Source: Pseudomonas wuhanensis (GTDB lineage: Bacteria; Pseudomonadota; Gammaproteobacteria; Pseudomonadales; Pseudomonadaceae). Taken from it: a stretch of DNA of 64,000 bases. Each line of letters starts with the position of its first letter. The stretch's first letter is position 1. The DNA is taken from positions 1 through 64,000 of the forward strand of contig NZ_CP117430.1 in NCBI RefSeq assembly GCF_030687395.1, given 5' to 3'. This document shows positions 59,822 through 64,000 of this stretch, one piece after another. The notes under the pieces were generated by a model that had not been told where the DNA came from, ran no database searches, and saw only the letters and a program-made list of their open reading frames with translations. Both the position numbers and the translations under genes were made by a program.

Positions 59822-60682
59822 TCAGGCAGGACTCAACGCGGGCAATGCATCAGCCGTGAGCGAACCCGGCAGACGAATCTCTACCGCGACCGGCAGGTGA
59901 TCGGAAATGGGATGTGCCAGCACTTCGACTTTTTCAAGGGTCAGGGTGGGGCTGAGCAGAATATGGTCCAGGCAGCGCTGTGGGCGCCAGCTGGGAAAGG
60001 TCGCTTCCAGTTGCGGCGCGAGCAGGCCTAAATCACGCAACGGGGAGTTTTGCAGCAAGTCACTGGCATGGGTATTCATATCGCCCATCAGCACCTGGTG
60101 TTTATAGCCGCCGATCAACTCGCGGATGTAAGCCAGTTGCATGCTCCGGGCGCGAGCGCCCAGCGCCAGGTGCATCATCACTACCACGAGTGCCTCCGGA
60201 CCTTCGCCGAAGCGCACCAGAATGGCCCCGCGACCCTTGGGTCCTGGCAGCGGATGATCTTCGATCGCCCACGGGCGCAGGCGGCTGAGCACGCCATTGC
60301 TGTGTTGGCCGAGATGACCGAGATTGCGATTGAGTTGTTGATACCAATAAGGGAAGGCGCCGAGCTGCGCCAGGTGTTCGACCTGATTGACGTAGCCTGA
60401 TCGCAGGCTGCCGCCATCGGCTTCCTGCAAGGCGACCAGGTCGAAGTCGCCCAGCAGATTACCGATTTTTTGCAGATTGTCGGCACGCCCGGTGTGCGGC
60501 AACAGATGTTGCCAGCCGCGGGTCAGATAGTGCCGATAGCGCTCGGTACTGATACCGACCTGGATGTTGAAACTGAGCAAACGCAGACGGTTGTCCACGG
60601 GCAACCCCGTCGATTCCAGGTGATGCTCGTTGACCCGCGGGTGATGCAGGCCAACGATGCGTTCAGTTCCCCAGCGGCGCAT
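59822..60682 (-). CDS. Endonuclease/exonuclease/phosphatase family protein
   Basis: 286 residues. The EEP fold is indicated by RLLSFNIQVG, VALQEADG, VVMMHLALG, LMGDMNTHASD and a C-terminal HPISDHLPVAVEI, giving the expected metal-binding Glu, Asp, Asn and His. No signal peptide, so cytoplasmic. Substrate could be nucleic acid, phosphoinositide or sphingomyelin; not determinable here. It is tightly coupled with dgcH. Confidence 0.88.
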   Translation of the reverse strand: MRRWGTERIVGLHHPRVNEHHLESTGLPVDNRLRLLSFNIQVGISTERYRHYLTRGWQHLLPHTGRADNLQKIGNLLGDFDLVALQEADGGSLRSGYVNQVEHLAQLGAFPYWYQQLNRNLGHLGQHSNGVLSRLRPWAIEDHPLPGPKGRGAILVRFGEGPEALVVVMMHLALGARARSMQLAYIRELIGGYKHQVLMGDMNTHASDLLQNSPLRDLGLLAPQLEATFPSWRPQRCLDHILLSPTLTLEKVEVLAHPISDHLPVAVEIRLPGSLTADALPALSPA

Positions 60683-60696
60683 GGCAGGTGCCGCGC

Positions 60697-61338
60697 TTAG
60701 TTGGCGACGGCCTTGGTTGCCGCTCGCTCTTTGGCAACCAGTTGGTCGGCCAGTTTCAGCGCTTGTTCGGCACCGCCGGCAGAGCCGATGTCAAAGCGAT
60801 ACTTGCCGTTGACGATCATGGTAGGCACGCCGGAGATTTCATATTTCTTTGCAAGTTCTTTGGCTTTGTTGATCTGGCCCTTGATGGCAAAGGAGTCGAA
60901 GGTGGCCAGGAACTTATCCTTGTCTACTCCTTGGGTCGCCAGGAAGTCCGCCATGTCTTCTTTGTCGGTCAGTTTCTTGTGTTCTTTCTGAATCGCTTCG
61001 AAAACTGCAGCGTGAACCTTGCTTTCGACACCCATGGCTTCAAGCGTCAGGAACATCTGGCCGTGTGCGTCCCACGGGCCGCCAAACATGGCGGGAATCC
61101 GCACGAAGTTCACGTCGGCAGGCAGTTTTTCAGCCCATGGGTTAACGACGGGTTCGAAGGCATAGCAATGCGGACAGCCGTACCAGAACAGTTCCACGAC
61201 TTCGATCTTGCCAGGCACGGCCACCGGGACCGGATTGCTCAGCTCGACATAGGGTGCTTCAGGTTTTTCGGCGGCTTGGGCAGTCATGCCGAACAGGCTG
61301 GCAGCGACGAGCGCGGCGCTGATGATCAGATTACGCAT
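60697..61338 (-). CDS. dsbA: Thiol:disulfide interchange protein DsbA
   Basis: 213 residues. A signal peptide (about 1-22, ending in AQA) precedes the thioredoxin-like fold with active site CPHC (FWYGCPHCYAFEP) and the conserved cis-Pro in GVPTMIV. It introduces disulfides into periplasmic proteins. It lies 14 bases upstream of the nuclease-family gene and downstream of the cytochrome genes; a terminator at 61431-61460 separates it from cytochrome c4. Confidence 0.97.
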   Translation of the reverse strand: MRNLIISAALVAASLFGMTAQAAEKPEAPYVELSNPVPVAVPGKIEVVELFWYGCPHCYAFEPVVNPWAEKLPADVNFVRIPAMFGGPWDAHGQMFLTLEAMGVESKVHAAVFEAIQKEHKKLTDKEDMADFLATQGVDKDKFLATFDSFAIKGQINKAKELAKKYEISGVPTMIVNGKYRFDIGSAGGAEQALKLADQLVAKERAATKAVAN

Positions 61339-61430
61339 GCTTTACTCCTGGACAATTGGGTCGCCTCGCGCGACCTGTTTTCAGACAGATCCTGGCGGGC
61401 TTGAGTTTGTAGTGTAACGGCAGCGGCCAC

Positions 61431-61460
61431 AAAAAAGGGCAGCCAAAGCTACCCTTTTTA
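61431..61460. terminator. Terminator between cytochrome c4 and dsbA
   Basis: GGGCAGC and GCTACCC form an imperfect stem around CAAA with A- and T-runs at its sides. It would end the cytochrome transcript on minus before dsbA. Confidence 0.85.
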
Positions 61461-61535
61461 TGTTTGCATCGACGGATTAATCGAGTGTTAACGTTGCAAG
61501 AGACGTACATCACTCACAACGCTCGATCACAGGCC

Positions 61536-62147
61536 TTAGTGCAAGCCTTGAATATAGCTGGAGACTGCGGCGATATCTTCGTCGCTGAGCTTTTTAGCGA
61601 TGCTCTGCATCGGTTTGGTGTCGCCGTCGTTGGTGCGGCCGCCTTCTTCCTTGCGGAATTCGGTCAGTTGCTTGGCGACATATTGAGCGTGTTGCCCGCC
61701 CAGATGCGGGAAGCCCGCTGCGGCGTTGCCGGTGCCATTAGGCGAATGGCAGCCGGTGCAGGAAGGCAGGCCCTTGGCCAGATCGCCACCACGGAACAGT
61801 GCTTCACCACGAGCCACGACTTTCGGGTCGGCGGCACCGACGCTGCCTTTCTGGCTGGCGAAGTAGGCGGAGATATCGGCCAGGTCCTGATCACTCAGGT
61901 TGGTCAGCAGGCCGGTCATTTCCAGTACCGTGCGTTTGCCGGACTTGATGTCGTGCAGCTGCTTGTTCAGATAACGCTCGCCCTGACCTGCCAGTTTCGG
62001 AAAGTTAGGCGCCATGCTATTGCCATCCGGGCCATGACAGGCGCCACATACTGCGGCTTTCGCCTGACCAGCAGTCGCATCACCTGCAGCATGGGCAATG
62101 CCGGAGATCCCCACGGTCAACAGCAGACTCACGATCAATTTGTTCAT
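61536..62147 (-). CDS. cc4: Cytochrome c4 (diheme)
   Basis: 203 residues. A signal peptide (MNKLIVSLLLTVGISGIAHA) is followed by two heme-binding motifs, CGACH (about residue 34) and CTGCH (about 133), each with a distal methionine, the usual c4 two-domain layout. It is a periplasmic electron carrier to terminal oxidases. Cytochrome c5 follows 46 bases upstream on the same strand. Confidence 0.96.
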   Translation of the reverse strand: MNKLIVSLLLTVGISGIAHAAGDATAGQAKAAVCGACHGPDGNSMAPNFPKLAGQGERYLNKQLHDIKSGKRTVLEMTGLLTNLSDQDLADISAYFASQKGSVGAADPKVVARGEALFRGGDLAKGLPSCTGCHSPNGTGNAAAGFPHLGGQHAQYVAKQLTEFRKEEGGRTNDGDTKPMQSIAKKLSDEDIAAVSSYIQGLH

Positions 62148-62193
62148 CAGCTAATCCAACTACGGCTAAGGGTTAAAGAGTTATGGGCCGGGT

Positions 62194-62484
62194 TTACTCG
62201 CTCATCCAGTGGATGATGGCTCGGTAATCCTCGGCACTGCAGTCCATGCACAAACCACGCGGCGGCATCGCCTTGAAACCCTGGGTCACGTGTTGCACCA
62301 GCGTCTCCATACCTTTCGCCAATCTCGGCGTCCAGGCTTCCTGATCGCCCTTGCGGGGCGCCATGGGTAGTTGGCCGGAATGACAGGCACCACAAACACG
62401 GTTGTACACAGCTTCCGGATCCTGTGTAGCCTGAGCGCTGTAAAGCGGCATCAAGACACCGGCAGCTAGCAGCCATTTCGTCAT
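62194..62484 (-). CDS. Cytochrome c5 (monoheme)
   Basis: 96 residues: signal peptide MTKWLLAAGVLMPLYSAQA, heme motif CGACH and the extra C-x2-C pair (GLCMDCS) that forms the disulfide typical of c5. The methionine in KAMPPRG supplies the sixth ligand. Likely transcribed with c4. It is divergent from engB. Confidence 0.93.
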   Translation of the reverse strand: MTKWLLAAGVLMPLYSAQATQDPEAVYNRVCGACHSGQLPMAPRKGDQEAWTPRLAKGMETLVQHVTQGFKAMPPRGLCMDCSAEDYRAIIHWMSE

Positions 62485-62675
62485 AAAACGACCTTTTCAG
62501 GGTTGAGAGCGTGCTGCGTTCTAATGCGCAATCAAGGTTAATCGCTCTCGTGAACTTCATCCTACGCTGGGACAAAGCGCACACAAAATCTGCGGCATTA
62601 TATACTGGCGTCACTGAAACGGAAACGACACTGCTTGCCGCGTCCATTCCCGGCGCCGCCCACATCGGAAATCCC

Positions 62676-63317
62676 ATGCAACTCAAGAACCCCATCCTCG
62701 GCCTGTGCCAACAGTCCACCTTCATGCTCAGCGCCGCCAAAGTCGACCAATGCCCCGACGACGAAGGCTTTGAAGTGGCCTTCGCCGGGCGTTCCAACGC
62801 CGGCAAGTCCAGCGCGTTGAACACCCTGACACACGCCAGCCTGGCGCGGACCTCGAAAACACCGGGTCGCACACAGCTGTTGAACTTCTTCAAGCTAGAC
62901 GATGAACGCCGTTTGGTCGACCTGCCGGGTTACGGTTACGCGAAAGTGCCGATCCCGTTGAAGCTGCACTGGCAGCGTCACCTCGAAGCCTATCTGGGCG
63001 GTCGCGAGAGTTTGAAAGGTTTGATTCTGATGATGGACATCCGTCATCCAATGACCGATTTCGACCTGCTGATGCTCGATTGGGCCATCGCCAGTGGCAT
63101 GCCGATGCATATTTTGCTGACCAAGGCAGACAAGCTGACCTACGGTGCGGCAAAAAACGCATTGCTCAAGGTTCAGGCGGAAATCCGCAAGGGCTGGGGC
63201 GATTCGATCACTATCCAGCTGTTTTCGGCACCCAAACGCATGGGCCTGGAAGACGCCTACACTGTACTGGCGGGCTGGATGGAGTTGGCGGACAAGGGCA
63301 GCGAGACTGCCGAGTAA
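62676..63317 (+). CDS. engB: Ribosome biogenesis GTPase EngB/YihA
   Basis: 213 residues from [20 protein letters not shown], the pseudomonad form; the 55 upstream in-frame codons look non-coding and lie in the promoter region. GTPase motifs: GRSNAGKSS (G1), T in the TPGRTQLLN loop (G2), DLPGYGYAK (G3), TKADKL (G4). It helps assemble the 50S subunit. Confidence 0.96.
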   Translation: MQLKNPILGLCQQSTFMLSAAKVDQCPDDEGFEVAFAGRSNAGKSSALNTLTHASLARTSKTPGRTQLLNFFKLDDERRLVDLPGYGYAKVPIPLKLHWQRHLEAYLGGRESLKGLILMMDIRHPMTDFDLLMLDWAIASGMPMHILLTKADKLTYGAAKNALLKVQAEIRKGWGDSITIQLFSAPKRMGLEDAYTVLAGWMELADKGSETAE

Positions 63318-63341
63318 GACTTTACAGGTGAAAAGCCAGGC

Positions 63342-63474
63342 AAAAAAAACCCCGGACTTCATATGGGGAGGGAGAAGTTCCGGGGTTCAAGCTCCGGACC
63401 GCTAGGGCGGGGTCCAGATATCTGCCAACACTTAACACAACATAGGAGCATCGAAGGGCTTCACCAGCCATTCA
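63342..63474 (-). ncRNA. ersA: ErsA-like small RNA between engB and polA
   Basis: The minus strand holds a complete transcription unit of about 133 nt. The promoter has GAACTA (63502-63507) and TCAGA (63480-63484) 17 bases apart, close to the AlgU/sigma22 form GAACTT-N16/17-TCTGA. The 3' end is a strong hairpin, AACCCCGGACTTC with its inverse, followed by eight Ts on minus. The hairpin loop contains the C-rich CTCCCTCCCC, a typical anti-Shine-Dalgarno seed. P. aeruginosa ErsA is about 132 nt, AlgU-dependent and lies between these genes, as I recall; Spot 42 has the same position in E. coli. Confidence 0.75.
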
Positions 63475-63479
63475 GTATC

Positions 63480-63507
63480 TCTGAGTGGCGGTTCACGGAT
63501 TTAGTTC
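63480..63507 (-). promoter_or_regulatory. Candidate AlgU (sigma22) promoter of the ErsA-like RNA
   Basis: Minus strand: GAACTA, 17-base spacer, TCAGA. Start of transcription is predicted near 63474. Confidence 0.6.
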
Positions 63508-63573
63508 AGACTATTTTCAAAAACTATTGGAAATAATCGACGTCATTTTCCGCACTATAGCCCTTCGTTATTT

Positions 63574-63600
63574 TGTGCTGCGGCATTAGGCCGCAGCACA
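63574..63600. terminator. Hairpin after polA
   Basis: TGTGCTGCGGC and its inverse form an 11-bp stem around ATTAG/CTAAT, 18 bases past the polA stop on minus. The T-tract is poor (AAATAA follows on minus). Confidence 0.65.
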
Positions 63601-63617
63601 GGCGTCTTTCATACCGA

Positions 63618-64000
63618 TCAGTGCGCTTCATCCCAGTTGTTGCCTATGCCCACCTCGACCAGAAGCGGTACATCCAGCTGTGCTGCGCTGCTCATGTGTA
63701 CGCGAATATCCTCACGCACCTGGTCGATCAGATCCTCACGCACCTCAAGCACCAATTCATCGTGTACTTGCAGGATGACTTTGGCGTCCAGACCTGACGA
63801 TGTCAGCCAGTTATCTACCGTTACCATGGCTTTCTTGATGATGTCCGCCGCGGTGCCTTGCATCGGGGCGTTGATTGCCGTGCGCTCCGCTGCTTTGCGC
63901 AGGGCCTGGTTTTTCGCGTTGATTTCCGGCAGGTACAAACGACGACCAAAGATGGTTTCGACGAAACCCTGCTCGGCGGCCTGGGCGCGCGTGCGCTCCA
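63618..64000 (-). CDS. polA: DNA polymerase I, C-terminal end (truncated by window)
   Basis: The last 127 codons of polymerase I, open to the right edge: [20 protein letters not shown], then [16 protein letters not shown] and polymerase motif [11 protein letters not shown] with its catalytic Asp. The normal C-terminus is GNNWDEAH. The rest of the gene lies beyond the window. Confidence 0.98.
   Translation of the reverse strand, partial: ERTRAQAAEQGFVETIFGRRLYLPEINAKNQALRKAAERTAINAPMQGTAADIIKKAMVTVDNWLTSSGLDAKVILQVHDELVLEVREDLIDQVREDIRVHMSSAAQLDVPLLVEVGIGNNWDEAH

Overview
The window comes from the origin-proximal chromosome of a Pseudomonas, most likely of the P. fluorescens group. It opens inside dnaA and runs through dnaN-recF-gyrB. 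The gene families, the high G+C content, the REP/REPIN intergenic repeats, the parS-type palindromes in recF and the order algB-kinB-ampDh2-dgcH-dsbA-cc4-c5-engB-polA all fit that genus. There is no rRNA, tRNA, CRISPR array, prophage or intact insertion sequence.

Layout. 1-6.2 kb: replication initiation genes. 6.2-10.8 kb: a response regulator divergent from a secreted FecR-domain protein and a CHASE2 histidine kinase; these three genes lie between gyrB and plsC, which I recall as neighbours in P. aeruginosa. 10.9-27.8 kb: conserved housekeeping genes for phospholipid and LPS synthesis, glycyl-tRNA synthetase, DNA repair, K+ uptake, RNA and protein maturation (rsmB-fmt-def), DprA, TsaC, HemF and AroE. 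27.8-33.1 kb: a SulP transporter and a choline-O-sulfate module (choX, betC, LysR regulator). 33.1-37.5 kb: small enzymes, a CitMHS transporter, TerC and a DUF6124 protein. 38.0-39.3 kb: a PAAR (type VI secretion) gene that seems frameshifted, with its C-terminal remnant coupled to a likely immunity protein. 39.5-47.4 kb: a Na/Pi cotransporter, a membrane-anchored M16 protease, a DUF5924 protein and a second Mla-like lipid-transport operon. 47.5-50.3 kb: an SpmAB-like protein and GltP. 51-55.2 kb: small membrane proteins and AlgB/KinB. 55.2-64 kb: an EAL phosphodiesterase, AmpDh2-like amidase, GGDEF cyclase, nuclease-family protein, DsbA, cytochromes c4 and c5, EngB, an ErsA-like sRNA and the end of polA.

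Signals beyond the genes. By eye there are 14 perfect copies of the 9-mer DnaA box TTATCCACA (either strand), all in the first 33 kb and 13 of them between 10.9 and 32.9 kb; I found none from 33 to 64 kb. Two parS-like palindromes lie in recF. Seven REP doublets and one single REP hairpin occupy intergenic gaps, and two of the doublets are almost identical. The best candidates for undescribed biology are the DnaA-box field, the FecR/CHASE2/regulator module, the broken PAAR effector with its partner, and the structured leader upstream of the DUF6124 gene. All calls come from reading the sequence and recalled family knowledge; no database search was run.
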